This document shows positions 22,683 to 31,851 of a stretch of 64,000 bases of DNA, in pieces. How positions within the stretch are numbered: position 1 is the stretch's first letter; the number at the start of each line of letters is the position of its first letter. The position numbers were made by a program, and so were the translations under genes. The notes under the pieces are model-generated. The model ran no database searches. It worked only from the letters and a program-made list of their open reading frames with translations, and had not been told where the DNA came from. This stretch comes from Paracoccaceae bacterium (GTDB lineage: Bacteria > Pseudomonadota > Alphaproteobacteria > Rhodobacterales > Rhodobacteraceae): the NCBI GenBank assembly GCA_018222585.1, contig JAAFAB010000002.1:434001-498000 (forward strand). Reading direction: 5' to 3'.

Positions 22683-23558
22683 ATGCTCTATTCGATCCGC
22701 CTGCGTATCAGCTACGACTACGACGCCCCCGCCGACGTGGGTCGCCACCTGCTGCGGGTGCTGCCTGCCTCGATTCCAGGCGTGCAGGAGGTGCGCCAGG
22801 CTCGGCTGACCTGCCGCCCGCTGGCGGCCGAACAGAGCGACCGGCGCGACTTCTTCGGCAATATCTGCACCGAGGTCGCCTATCGCGACCCTCTGGAGGC
22901 GACCGAGTTCGAGATGCTCGCCGAGGTCGAGCGCTTCGAGGTCGGCCCCGGTCTCGACGTCTCGCCCCCGCCTGAGCGGCTGGCACGGCAGATCGCCGAG
23001 GCGCCCTCTCTCGCCGGGGAGGCGCCGCAGGGCTACCTGCCGCCTTCGCCCCGGGTGCCCCATGTGCCCGAGATCGCCGATTGGGCCGCCGAGGCGGTGG
23101 CGGGGGCCGAGAGCACCTTTGCCCGCGTCATGGCCGTGACCCGCGCGCTGCACCGCGACATGGCCTTCGACGCCACCGCCACCATGGTCGACACGCCGCT
23201 GGACGAGGCCTTCGCCCTGCGGCGCGGGGTCTGCCAGGATTTCACCCATATCCAGATCTGTGCCCTGCGCAGCCTCGGCATCCCGGCGGGTTATGTCAGT
23301 GGTTTCCTGCGTACCCTGCCGCCCGAGGGGCAGGAGAGGCTGGAAGGGGCGGATGCCATGCACGCCTGGGTCAGGGCCTGGTGCGGCAAGGACATGGGCT
23401 GGGTCGAATTCGACCCCACCAACGACATGCTGGCCGGCACCGATCACGTCGTCATCGCGCGCGGGCGGGATTATTTCGACGTTGCGCCGGTGAAGGGCTC
23501 GATGCGGCTGGCGGGCGGACAGAGGACCTCTCAGGGGGTCGACATGGAGGCGGTCTGA
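22683..23558 (+). CDS. Transglutaminase-like cysteine protease family protein
   Basis: 291 aa, with a bacterial transglutaminase-like N-terminal domain (LYSIRLRISYDYDAPADVG) and a papain-like core holding the triad C184 (RRGVCQDFTHIQI), H227 (DAMHAWVRAWCG) and D244 (VEFDPTNDML). Bacterial members are often amide hydrolases rather than cross-linkers. No signal peptide is visible, so it should act in the cytoplasm. It starts two bases after the ATP-grasp/alpha-E gene and completes the module. A proteasome-like Anbu peptidase, which often accompanies such modules, is not seen in this window. Confidence 0.92.
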   Translation: MLYSIRLRISYDYDAPADVGRHLLRVLPASIPGVQEVRQARLTCRPLAAEQSDRRDFFGNICTEVAYRDPLEATEFEMLAEVERFEVGPGLDVSPPPERLARQIAEAPSLAGEAPQGYLPPSPRVPHVPEIADWAAEAVAGAESTFARVMAVTRALHRDMAFDATATMVDTPLDEAFALRRGVCQDFTHIQICALRSLGIPAGYVSGFLRTLPPEGQERLEGADAMHAWVRAWCGKDMGWVEFDPTNDMLAGTDHVVIARGRDYFDVAPVKGSMRLAGGQRTSQGVDMEAV

Positions 23559-23600
23559 AAAGTCTCGCCGCCCCGGTGGAAATCGCTTAACCGTTACCCC

Positions 23601-25010
23601 ATGGACATGAACGACTTCGAAGACTGGTCTGCCCGCGCCGCTGCCTGGGGCGCCGACTACCGCCGCCGCCTGCGTGACCTGCCGGTCCGTCCCCGCACAG
23701 CCCCCGGAGAGATCCTGCGCCAGATCCCCGAGGCTCCGCCGGAGGCGGGCGAGGGCATGGAGGCAATCTTTGCCGATTTCGAGCAGATCATCGCCCCGGG
23801 CATGACCCATTGGCAGCATCCCCGCTTCTTCGCCTATTTCCCGGCCAATGCGGCGCCGGTCTCGGTGGTGGCGGAATACCTCGTCTCGGCCATGGCCGCG
23901 CAATGCATGCTCTGGCAGACCTCTCCGGCCGCGACCGAGCTGGAAACCCGCATGATGTCCTGGCTGCGCGCTGCGCTCGGCTTGCCCGAGGCGTTCACCG
24001 GGGTGATCCAGGACAGCGCTTCGACCGCGACGCTGGCCGCCGTGCTGGTGATGCGCGAACGTGCCACCGCCTTTGGTGCCAACCACAGGGGCCTGAAGGC
24101 CTTCCCGCAGTTGCGCATCTATGCTTCGCAGGAGGTGCATACCTCGATCGACCGCGCGGTCTGGATTTCCGGCATCGGGATCGAGAACCTCGTCAAGATC
24201 CCCTCCCAGGGCCCGCATCACGCCATGGACGCCGGCGCCCTGCGTGCGGCAATCGAGGCCGATATCGCCGCCGGGCATCAGCCTGCGGGTGTCATCGGCT
24301 GCGTGGGGGGCACCTCCATCGGCGGCTGCGATGACCTGGCCGAGGTGATCGCCGTGGCGAAGGAATTCGACCTCTATACCCATGTCGACGCCGCCTGGGC
24401 GGGCTCGGCGATGATCTGCCCCGAGTTCCGTCCCTTCTGGGCGGGGGTCGAGGGCGCCGACTCGGTCGTCTTCAACCCGCACAAGTGGCTGGGCGCGCAG
24501 TTCGACTGCTCGGCCCATTTCCTCAAGGATCCCGAGGCGCTGGTGCGTACCCTCGCTGCGCGGCCCGAGTTCCTGAAGACCCCGGGCGCCGAGGATATCG
24601 TCAACTATTCCGAGTGGTCCGTACCACTTGGACGCCGGTTCCGGGCGCTGAAACTGTGGTTCCTGCTGCGCTTCCATGGGCTCGACGGGCTGCGCGGGAT
24701 CATCCGCAACCATGTCGCTTGGGCGGAAGGGCTGTGCGCGCGCCTGCGCGCCGAGCCAGGCTTCGAGATCGTGACGGAGCCCTTCCTGTCGCTCTTCTCG
24801 TTCCGCCCCGTTGCGCCCGAGGGCGTGGACCCGGACGCCCATACCCTGAAGCTGCTCGAGGCAATCAATGCCGACGGGCGGATCTACCTGACCCAGACCC
24901 GCGTCGCGGGCGCGCTGGCGATCCGCTTCCAAGCGGGCAGTTTCGAGATGACCGAAGCCGATGCCGACACCGCCTTCGAGGTGATCACCGAACTGGCGAG
25001 AGGGCTCTAG
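23601..25010 (+). CDS. PLP-dependent group II amino-acid decarboxylase
   Basis: 469 aa, of the aromatic-L-amino-acid/glutamate decarboxylase fold type I family. Signature pieces: MTHWQHPRFFAYFPAN, the cofactor-stacking QEVHTSIDRA, the aspartate in THVDAAWAGSAM, and the Schiff-base lysine K295 (NPHKWLGAQFDCS). The sequence resembles DOPA/tryptophan-type decarboxylases more than glutamate ones, but the substrate cannot be read from sequence. It starts 42 bases after the transglutaminase gene and may be co-transcribed with that module. Its stop codon overlaps that of the convergent tlpA-like gene in a shared CTAG. Confidence 0.88.
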   Translation: MDMNDFEDWSARAAAWGADYRRRLRDLPVRPRTAPGEILRQIPEAPPEAGEGMEAIFADFEQIIAPGMTHWQHPRFFAYFPANAAPVSVVAEYLVSAMAAQCMLWQTSPAATELETRMMSWLRAALGLPEAFTGVIQDSASTATLAAVLVMRERATAFGANHRGLKAFPQLRIYASQEVHTSIDRAVWISGIGIENLVKIPSQGPHHAMDAGALRAAIEADIAAGHQPAGVIGCVGGTSIGGCDDLAEVIAVAKEFDLYTHVDAAWAGSAMICPEFRPFWAGVEGADSVVFNPHKWLGAQFDCSAHFLKDPEALVRTLAARPEFLKTPGAEDIVNYSEWSVPLGRRFRALKLWFLLRFHGLDGLRGIIRNHVAWAEGLCARLRAEPGFEIVTEPFLSLFSFRPVAPEGVDPDAHTLKLLEAINADGRIYLTQTRVAGALAIRFQAGSFEMTEADADTAFEVITELARGL

Positions 25011-25573
25011 GAGCCCTCGGCCATGAAGGCGTCGTAGACCGCATGGGCCTCGTCCGCGTTCCAGTCGGCGCCGCCGATCAGCCGCGCGACCTCGCGGCCC
25101 TCTGGGTCGACAATCAGCGTCACCGGCAGGCCGAAGACGGCGGCCCCCCGGGCCTGGGCGCTCTTCGGATCGCGGAAATGGGGCAGGGCGGCGGCGCCCT
25201 CCTCTTCGAGGAACTGTGCGACCTTCTCGGGGGCGTTCGGACCCGAGGCCAGCGTCACCACGGCGAAATCCTCGCCCTCGCGCGCGGCCTGCAGCGCGGC
25301 CAGCGTCGGCATCTCTTCCCGGCAGGGGGCGCACCAGACGGCCCAGAAGTTCAGCACCACCCATTTGCCCGCGTAGTCGCCAAGGCTGGCGGTCGCGCCG
25401 CCGTCCTCCCACTGGATGCCGGTATCCAGGGCTTTCGGGTCCTCAAGCACCTGCAGTTTGCGCATCTCTCCGGTCAGCAGCTCTTCGATCCCGTCGGGCG
25501 CGGCCTGAGCGGGACCAGAGATTGCGCCCAGCAGGGCTGCGGTATAAACCAGCGCGGACAGTAATTTTCTCAT
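25007..25573 (-). CDS. TlpA-like periplasmic thioredoxin-fold protein
   Basis: 188 aa with an N-terminal signal peptide ([19 protein letters not shown], cleavage near AQA-AP), then a thioredoxin fold of the TlpA/ResA type. The redox motif is WCAPC in [17 protein letters not shown], with the cis-proline loop in [13 protein letters not shown]. It would reduce disulfides in the periplasm, for example during cytochrome c or oxidase assembly. The start is fixed by the strong GGAGGAAAG ribosome site before ATG 25573; longer frames run into argH on the other strand. It is divergent from argH with only 19 bases between the start codons. Confidence 0.92.
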   Translation of the reverse strand: MRKLLSALVYTAALLGAISGPAQAAPDGIEELLTGEMRKLQVLEDPKALDTGIQWEDGGATASLGDYAGKWVVLNFWAVWCAPCREEMPTLAALQAAREGEDFAVVTLASGPNAPEKVAQFLEEEGAAALPHFRDPKSAQARGAAVFGLPVTLIVDPEGREVARLIGGADWNADEAHAVYDAFMAEGS

Positions 25574-25592
25574 CTTTCCTCCGAGGGTCCCG

Positions 25593-26984
25593 ATGACCGA
25601 TAGCCAAGCGAACCAGATGTGGGGCGGCCGTTTCGCCGAAGGCCCCGATGCGATCATGGAGGCGATTAACGCCTCGATCGGTTTCGACAAACGTCTGGCC
25701 CGACAGGACATCGAGGGCTCGCGCGCCCATGCCGCCATGCTGGCCGCACAGGGCATCATCACGGATAAAGATGCCGAGGCCATTCGGGAAGGCCTCCTCA
25801 CCGTTTTGTCAGAGATCGAGGGCGGCACGTTCCAGTTCTCGACCGCGCTTGAAGACATCCACATGAACGTGGAAGCGCGCCTGAAGGAGATCATCGGCGA
25901 GCCCGCAGGCCGTCTGCACACCGGGCGCTCGCGCAATGACCAGGTGGCAACCGACTTCCGCCTCTGGGTGCGCGACCAGGCCGATGCGGCCATCGGTGGC
26001 CTGCAGGCGCTGATCAAGGCGCTGCTGGTGCAGGCCGAGGCGGGCGCCGAGTGGGTCATGCCCGGCTTCACCCACCTGCAGACCGCCCAGCCCGTCACCT
26101 GGGGCCATCACATGCTGGCCTATGTCGAGATGTTCAGCCGCGACCTGGGCCGGTTCACCGATGCCCGCAAGCGGATGAACGAATCCCCCCTCGGGGCGGC
26201 GGCGCTGGCGGGCACCTCCTTCCCGCTGGACCGCGAGATGACCGCCAAGGCCCTTGGCTTCGACCGGCCCATGGCGAACTCGCTGGACGCCGTGTCGGAC
26301 CGTGACTTCGCGCTGGAGTTCCTCGGTGCCGCCTCGATCTGCGCCATGCACCTGAGCCGCTTCGCCGAAGAGCTGGTGATCTGGTCCTCGGCCCAGTTCC
26401 GCTTCGTGGTGCTGAGCGACCGTTTCAGCACCGGGTCGTCGATCATGCCGCAGAAGAAGAACCCCGACGCGGCCGAGCTGATCCGCGCCAAGATCGGCCG
26501 GATCTTCGGCGCCAATGTCGCGCTGATGACCGTGATGAAGGGCCTGCCGCTGGCCTATTCCAAGGACATGCAGGAGGACAAGGAACAGGTCTTCGACGCC
26601 GCCGACAACCTGATGCTGGCGCTGGCCGCGATGACCGGCATGGTCAGCGACATGAAGGCCAATGTCCCCGCGCTGGAAGCCGCCGCGGGCGCCGGCTTCT
26701 CGACCGCCACCGACCTTGCCGACTGGCTGGTGCGGGTGCTGGGGATGCCCTTCCGCGATGCGCACCACGTCACCGGGTCGCTGGTGGCCCTGGCCGAGAG
26801 CAAGGGCTGCGACCTGCAGGACCTGTCTATGGCCGAGATGCATTCGGTCGAGCCGCGCATCAACCAGGAGGTCTATTCGGTTCTGGGGGTGCATAACTCC
26901 GTCGCCTCCCGTATGTCTTTCGGGGGCACCGCGCCCGAACAGGTTCGCAAGCAGGTGGCGGGATGGAAAGAGCGTCTGGACTGA
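25593..26984 (+). CDS. argH: Argininosuccinate lyase
   Basis: Last step of arginine synthesis: argininosuccinate to arginine and fumarate, in the cytoplasm as a tetramer. 463 aa, the normal length. Family signatures are clear: [20 protein letters not shown] at the start, the active-site region [31 protein letters not shown] and the fumarase-superfamily signature [15 protein letters not shown]. The 3' end overlaps the following small lipoprotein gene by 22 bases, so the two are probably translationally linked. Its promoter must lie within or upstream of the divergent tlpA-like gene because only 19 bases separate the starts. Confidence 0.98.
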   Translation: MTDSQANQMWGGRFAEGPDAIMEAINASIGFDKRLARQDIEGSRAHAAMLAAQGIITDKDAEAIREGLLTVLSEIEGGTFQFSTALEDIHMNVEARLKEIIGEPAGRLHTGRSRNDQVATDFRLWVRDQADAAIGGLQALIKALLVQAEAGAEWVMPGFTHLQTAQPVTWGHHMLAYVEMFSRDLGRFTDARKRMNESPLGAAALAGTSFPLDREMTAKALGFDRPMANSLDAVSDRDFALEFLGAASICAMHLSRFAEELVIWSSAQFRFVVLSDRFSTGSSIMPQKKNPDAAELIRAKIGRIFGANVALMTVMKGLPLAYSKDMQEDKEQVFDAADNLMLALAAMTGMVSDMKANVPALEAAAGAGFSTATDLADWLVRVLGMPFRDAHHVTGSLVALAESKGCDLQDLSMAEMHSVEPRINQEVYSVLGVHNSVASRMSFGGTAPEQVRKQVAGWKERLD

Positions 26985-27160
26985 AACTTGCCGCGCTGGC
27001 GGGGCTGATCGCCCTGCTGGCGGGCTGCGGTGTCGATGGCGCGCCGCAACCGCCCGGCGGGGCCGACTGGCCCGGCGCCGGCATCGACCGTTCGGGCGCC
27101 GAGGCCACCGGCATCGGGGTCTCGGGCGAAACGCTCTACGGTTCCCAGGCCGAAGCCTGA
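26963..27160 (+). CDS. Small lipoprotein between argH and lysA
   Basis: 65 aa. Positively charged N-terminus, hydrophobic stretch and a clear lipobox LAGC with the lipidated cysteine at residue 22, then a Gly/Pro-rich tail of about 40 residues. This matches the short prokaryotic lipoprotein-attachment family commonly found next to lysA in alphaproteobacteria and resembling LptM/YifL of E. coli, which helps LptD maturation; equivalence here is inference. The start lies inside argH, overlapping it by 22 bases. Confidence 0.82.
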   Translation: MERASGLKLAALAGLIALLAGCGVDGAPQPPGGADWPGAGIDRSGAEATGIGVSGETLYGSQAEA

Positions 27161-27164
27161 AGGC

Positions 27165-27479
27165 ATGGCTTCGCTGCGCATTCTCTTTCTGGCCCTCGCG
27201 GTCTGGGGCAGCCTGCATCCGCTGGCGCTGATCTTCCTCTGGTTTGCCGAGAACGGCATCAGCCTGACCGGGCTGGTCGCCGCCTGGCGGTCCGGTTGGG
27301 CCGGCGCGGCGCTGTTCTGGGATCTGGTGATCTCGGCCATCGCGCTGACCGCCTGGATCCTGGCCGAATGCCTGCCCCGCCGCGACCGCATCGGCCTTTT
27401 GGCCATTCCGGCCACCTTCTGCATCGGCGTGAGCTGCGGCCTGCCGCTCTATCTTTTCCTGCGCTCTCGCAGGGTGTAA
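27165..27479 (+). CDS. DUF2834-like integral membrane protein
   Basis: 104 aa with three predicted membrane segments: ILFLALAVWGSLHPLALIFL, LFWDLVISAIALTAWILAE, and IGLLAIPATFCIGVSCGLPL. The charge pattern and the length fit the DUF2834 family of small membrane proteins with unknown function. The ATG at 27165 begins five bases after the lipoprotein stop, preceded by GAAGGC; the longer frame from 27030 overlaps the lipoprotein and is rejected. It lies in an apparent argH-lipoprotein-DUF2834-lysA operon. Confidence 0.78.
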   Translation: MASLRILFLALAVWGSLHPLALIFLWFAENGISLTGLVAAWRSGWAGAALFWDLVISAIALTAWILAECLPRRDRIGLLAIPATFCIGVSCGLPLYLFLRSRRV

Positions 27480-27530
27480 GGCCGCTCCCGGCGCGGGCCG
27501 CGCCGCTGACCCCGACCCAAGGAGGGACCC

Positions 27531-28796
27531 ATGGATCACTTTCTCTACCGTGACGGCACGCTGTTTGCCGAGGACGTTCCCCTGACCGAGATCGCGGCCC
27601 GGGTCGGTACGCCCTGCTATGTCTATTCGACCGCCACGCTGACCCGCCATTTCACCCTCTTCGACGAGGCGCTTTCGGGCATGGACCACCTGGTGTGCTA
27701 TGCCATGAAGGCGGCCAGCAACCAGGCGATCCTGAAGCTGATGGCCAGCCTTGGCGCCGGCATGGACGTGGTTTCGGGCGGGGAATACGCCCGCGCCATC
27801 GCTGCCGGTGTGCCGGGCGACAAGATCGTCTTTTCGGGCGTCGGCAAGACCCGGGAAGAGATGACGGCGGCCCTGAAGGGCGGCGTGCGCCAGTTCAACC
27901 TGGAAAGCGAACCCGAGATGGAGGCGCTGAACGAGGTCGCCCTGTCGCTGGGCGTCGTTGCGCCCGTGACGGTGCGGGTGAACCCGGATGTCGACGCCAA
28001 GACCCACGCCAAGATCGCCACCGGCAAGAGCGAGAACAAGTTCGGCATCCCGATCTCCCGCGCGCCCGAGGTCTATGGCCGCATCGCGCAGCTGAAGGGG
28101 CTGAAGGCGGTCGGGATCGACGTCCACATCGGCTCTCAGCTGACCGATCTGGAGCCCTATCGCCAGGCGTTTACCAAGGTGAAGGAGCTGACGCAGCTGC
28201 TGCGCGATCAGGGCCATGACATCATCCGCCTCGACCTCGGCGGCGGGCTGGGCATCCCCTACGACCGTGGCAACTCGGCCCCGCCGCTGCCGGTGGAATA
28301 TGGCGCCCTGGTGCGCGAGGTGCTCGGGGATACGGGCTGCGAGATCGAGATCGAGCCGGGCCGCCTGATCGCCGGCAACGCCGGGATCATGCTGTCGAAG
28401 GTGATCTACGTTAAGGAAGGGGAGGGGCGGAATTTCCTCATCCTCGACGGGGCGATGAACGACCTGATCCGCCCGGCGATGTACGATGCGCACCACGATA
28501 TCGTGCCGGTGGTCGAACCCGCCCCCGGCGTCGAACAGAGCTCCTACGACATCGTTGGCCCGGTTTGCGAGACCGGCGACACCTTTGCCAAGGCGCGCAA
28601 CATGCCCGCGCTGCAGGCCGAGGACCTCGTGGCTTTCCGCTCGGCCGGGGCCTATGGCGCGGTGATGGCCAGCGAATACAACACCCGGCCCCTGATCCCC
28701 GAGGTTCTGGTCAACGGGGATCAATTCGCCGTCATCCGTTCCAGACCCTCCTATGAGGAAATCATTAACCGCGATACGCTACCCGAGTGGATGTAG
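27531..28796 (+). CDS. lysA: Diaminopimelate decarboxylase
   Basis: Converts meso-diaminopimelate to L-lysine, the last step of lysine synthesis. 421 aa, fold-type III PLP enzyme. Visible signatures: YAMKAASNQAI with the Schiff-base lysine, DVVSGGEYARA, HIGSQLTDL, DLGGGLGIPY, EPGRLIAGNAG and the C-terminal substrate site GPVCETGDTFAK. A strong AAGGAGGGA ribosome site precedes the ATG. It follows the DUF2834 gene after 51 bases and precedes the DUF4175 gene, an order I associate with Rhodobacterales. Confidence 0.97.
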   Translation: MDHFLYRDGTLFAEDVPLTEIAARVGTPCYVYSTATLTRHFTLFDEALSGMDHLVCYAMKAASNQAILKLMASLGAGMDVVSGGEYARAIAAGVPGDKIVFSGVGKTREEMTAALKGGVRQFNLESEPEMEALNEVALSLGVVAPVTVRVNPDVDAKTHAKIATGKSENKFGIPISRAPEVYGRIAQLKGLKAVGIDVHIGSQLTDLEPYRQAFTKVKELTQLLRDQGHDIIRLDLGGGLGIPYDRGNSAPPLPVEYGALVREVLGDTGCEIEIEPGRLIAGNAGIMLSKVIYVKEGEGRNFLILDGAMNDLIRPAMYDAHHDIVPVVEPAPGVEQSSYDIVGPVCETGDTFAKARNMPALQAEDLVAFRSAGAYGAVMASEYNTRPLIPEVLVNGDQFAVIRSRPSYEEIINRDTLPEWM

Positions 28797-28829
28797 CGCG
28801 ACCCCCGCGCTGCCCGCACGGGACGGAGC

Positions 28830-31427
28830 ATGGCTGACCAGACGCGATACACCGAGACGCTGCGCCGCCTTCGCTGGCCGCTTTTCCTGACCCGGGCAGG
28901 GCTGCTCTGCGAGCGCGTGGTGAGGGGCTTCTGGCCGCTGTGGTCTCTGGTGCTTCTGGTCCTCGCCGCCCTGATGCTCGGCGCGGTGGACCTGCTGCCG
29001 ACAGAGGCGCTCTGGGGGCTTGGGGCGCTGTGCGGCGTTCTGGCGCTGGTGTTGCTGGTGCGTGGTGTCTGGCGGTTTCGCTGGCCTTCGCGGGGCGAGG
29101 CGTTCCGCCGCCTGGACGGAACGCTGAAAGGTCAGCCATTACAAACACTTCGTGACGATCAGGTGCTGGGCGCGGATGACCCGGGTTCAGCCGCGCTCTG
29201 GGCGGCGCACCGGGATCTCATGGCGGCGCGGGCCGCTGCGGCCAGGGCGCCGAAACCCGACCTGGCGCTCTCGCAGCGGGATGCCTTCGGGCTGCGCTAT
29301 GTCGCGCTCTTGCTGCTGCTGGTCGGCGGCCTTTTCGGTTCGATCTGGCGTGTCGGGGATCTGGGCGATGCCCTGCCCGGCGCCGCGCAGGCTGCCATCG
29401 GCCCTTCATGGGAGGGCTGGGTGGAGCCGCCGCTGCACACCGGGCTGCCGACGATCTACCTGGGCGATATCACCGGCGAGGTGCTGAATGCACCGCAAGG
29501 CGCTCTGGTGACGATGCGATTCTACGGCCCCGAAGGGCGGCTGGAACTGGCCGAGACCGTCTCGGGACGGGTGGGTGAGCTGCCTTCCGCCGGGGATCCT
29601 GCCCAGGAATTCACCATCCGCCAGGAAGGTCGCCTGGCGGTGGATGGCCCTGGCGGGCGCGAATGGCGCGTGGCGCTGATCCCCGACCGCGCGCCCTCGG
29701 TCACCATCGACGGACCGGCCGAGGCGGATGTCGAAGGCCAGCTGACCATGCCCTTCTCGGCCCGCGACGACTATGGCGTGGTGACGGGCAAGGCGCTGAT
29801 TACCCTCGACCTTGACGCGGTTGACCGGCGGTATGGCCTGGCCTCGCAGCCCGAGCCGCGTTCGCCGATCGAAATCGCCCTGCCGCTGCCGCTCTCGGGT
29901 TCGCGGGCGGACTTCACCGAGGCGCTGGTCGAGAATTTCTCTGAACACCCCTGGGCCAACCTGCCCGTCACGGTGTCCCTGACGGTCGAGGATGCCCTGG
30001 GCCAATCGGGGCGCAGCGAGGGCTACGACATGCTGCTCGACGCCCGGCGCTTCTTCGACCCGCTGGCCGCGACCCTGATCGAGATGCGGCGCGATCTGTT
30101 CTGGAACCGTGACAATGCGCGTCGTGTGACCCAGGTGCTGCGCGCCGTGCGATGGCACGGAGAGGGGCTTTTCCCCAGTGAAACCATGGAGATGCGGTTG
30201 GATCGCCTGATCCGCAAGGTCGAGACGATCCGGCGGTTCCGCCCGCTGTCCGATGATCAGGTCGCCGAGGTGACCCAGGCGCTCTGGGACATGGCGATCG
30301 AGATCGAAGAGGGTGACCTGGCCGATGCCCGCGCCCGCATGGAACGGGCCAAACAGCGGCTGGAAGAGGCGATGCGCAACGGCGCCTCGGACCAGGAGAT
30401 CGCGCGCCTGATGCAGGAACTGCGCGATGCGACGCAGGATTACATGCGCCAGCTGGCGCAGCAGCAGGCCCGGGAACAGGGGCAGCAGCAGGGTCAACAG
30501 GACATGGAAAACGCCATGCGCATGACCCAGGACGACATCCAGCGGATGATGGACCGTATCCAGGAGCTGATGGAGCAGGGCCGCATGGCCGAGGCGCAGC
30601 AGGCGCTGGAAGAGCTGCAGCAGCTGCTGGAAAACATGCAGATGACCGAAGGGCAGGGTGGCGAAGGCCAGCAGGGCCCCGGTCAGCAGGCGATGGAGGG
30701 ACTGGGCGAGACGCTGCGCAACCAGCAGGAGCTTTCGGACGATGCCTTCCGTGACCTTCAGGACCAGTTCAACCCCGATGGCCGCTCGGGGGAGCGCAAC
30801 CAGGGGCAACAGGGCGAAGGCGAGCAGGGGCAGCAGCAACAAGGTGGCCAGGGTCAGGGGCAGCAGGGTCAGCAGCCCGGCCAGCAGCAGGGCCAGGGCG
30901 GCGCCCAGGGCGGTGAGCAATCCGCGCCTGACGCCGGAAGCCTGGCCGAGCGCCAGCGCGCGCTGCGCAACGAACTGGATCGCCAGCGCGGCAATCTTCC
31001 CGGCGCAGGCACCGAGGCAGGGCGCGCGGCGCGCGAGGCTCTGGACGAAGCGGATCGTGCCATGGGCGGCGCCGAGGAGGCGCTGCGCGACGGAGACCTG
31101 GCAGAGGCCATCGACCAGCAATCCCGTGCCATGGACGCCCTGCGCGAGGGGATGCGCAACCTGGGCGAGGCGATGGCCGAACAGGATCGGCAGATGGCCG
31201 GCCAGCAGGGCGAGGCGGAAGGCGACAACCCGGGGCAGCGCAACGATCCCCTGGGCCGCAATGCGGGGACCAACGGCGCCCTTGGCAATGAACGCGAGAT
31301 GCTGAGCGATGAGGAGGTGCGCCGCCGCGCCCAGAACCTGCTGGACGAGATCCGTCGCCGCTCGGGCGAAAACGCCCGCACTGCCGAGGAACGCGACTAC
31401 CTGCGCCGGTTGCTGGATCGTTTCTGA
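28830..31427 (+). CDS. TIGR02302/DUF4175 family large membrane-associated protein
   Basis: 865 aa. Two or three N-terminal membrane segments (LWSLVLLVLAALMLGAV; ALCGVLALVLLVRGVW; and LLLLVGGLFGSIWRVG) are followed by a long region with Ig-like/beta character (SVTIDGPAEADVEGQLTMPF) and then a helical and very Gln/Gly-rich C-terminus (about 545-700, with repeated GQQGQQ units). The family is conserved in alphaproteobacteria with unknown function; the low-complexity tail is a family trait. The repeat DNA around 30830-30910 may be prone to replication slippage. It directly follows lysA. Confidence 0.9.
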   Translation: MADQTRYTETLRRLRWPLFLTRAGLLCERVVRGFWPLWSLVLLVLAALMLGAVDLLPTEALWGLGALCGVLALVLLVRGVWRFRWPSRGEAFRRLDGTLKGQPLQTLRDDQVLGADDPGSAALWAAHRDLMAARAAAARAPKPDLALSQRDAFGLRYVALLLLLVGGLFGSIWRVGDLGDALPGAAQAAIGPSWEGWVEPPLHTGLPTIYLGDITGEVLNAPQGALVTMRFYGPEGRLELAETVSGRVGELPSAGDPAQEFTIRQEGRLAVDGPGGREWRVALIPDRAPSVTIDGPAEADVEGQLTMPFSARDDYGVVTGKALITLDLDAVDRRYGLASQPEPRSPIEIALPLPLSGSRADFTEALVENFSEHPWANLPVTVSLTVEDALGQSGRSEGYDMLLDARRFFDPLAATLIEMRRDLFWNRDNARRVTQVLRAVRWHGEGLFPSETMEMRLDRLIRKVETIRRFRPLSDDQVAEVTQALWDMAIEIEEGDLADARARMERAKQRLEEAMRNGASDQEIARLMQELRDATQDYMRQLAQQQAREQGQQQGQQDMENAMRMTQDDIQRMMDRIQELMEQGRMAEAQQALEELQQLLENMQMTEGQGGEGQQGPGQQAMEGLGETLRNQQELSDDAFRDLQDQFNPDGRSGERNQGQQGEGEQGQQQQGGQGQGQQGQQPGQQQGQGGAQGGEQSAPDAGSLAERQRALRNELDRQRGNLPGAGTEAGRAAREALDEADRAMGGAEEALRDGDLAEAIDQQSRAMDALREGMRNLGEAMAEQDRQMAGQQGEAEGDNPGQRNDPLGRNAGTNGALGNEREMLSDEEVRRRAQNLLDEIRRRSGENARTAEERDYLRRLLDRF

Positions 31428-31851
31428 GGCGGGAACGGGCTGCTGAGGAGGCTTGCCGCGCGGGTGCGCGCCTGGCAGGCCACCTCTCACCTCTCACCTC
31501 TCACCTCTCACCTCTCACCTCTCACCTCTCACCTCTCACCTGACCCGTGGGGAGGGCGCGAGTGGTTAGAAGTTCGGCGCTGTGACGCGATGACTCGGCG
31601 TTGCGTGGAAGTGCGGTGGCGACGATAGACCAGAGGACCTTCGAAGCCGACAGAATGCTCCCCGGCAGGAGCAGGCTCCGCGAGGAGGTCAGGCGTGGAT
31701 GGACATCGGGTAGAGGCGGGGCGCAGCCGCAAGTGGATGGAAGGACGCCTGCGGAAAGTCTAGCCGTGTCCGGCGATATCTCTACCGCTGCGCGCCCCGG
31801 GGTCGCTGGCTCAGGTGTTCGACCTCGGTCCAGCTCTGCATTCCGGCCAGA
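31428..31851. other. Intergenic stretch with a 7-bp tandem repeat and unexplained sequence
   Basis: The first part holds the tandem repeat at 31481-31541. The remaining 310 bases contain small hairpins, for example GCTCC/GGAGC near 31658-31673, but no open frame with a ribosome site or recognisable product. The genes on both sides point toward it (28830-31427 plus, 31852-32790 minus), so terminators or a repeat element are possible. I see nothing that fits a known RNA. Confidence 0.4.
31481..31541. repeat. 7-bp tandem repeat (CACCTCT), 8 full copies plus 5 bases
   Basis: The unit CACCTCT repeats perfectly eight times and ends with CACCT (61 bp). It is not multiple-of-three in unit size and lies outside genes, between two convergent genes. 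Copy number is likely to vary by slippage. Confidence 0.97.

Noticed and set aside
22668-28724. Minus-strand open frames of 914 and 971 codons across the decarboxylase, argH and lysA regions
   Set aside because: Shadows of well-identified genes on the plus strand.
31481-31541. CRISPR-like array
   Set aside because: Repeat units are 7 bp with no spacers, so it is a simple tandem repeat.
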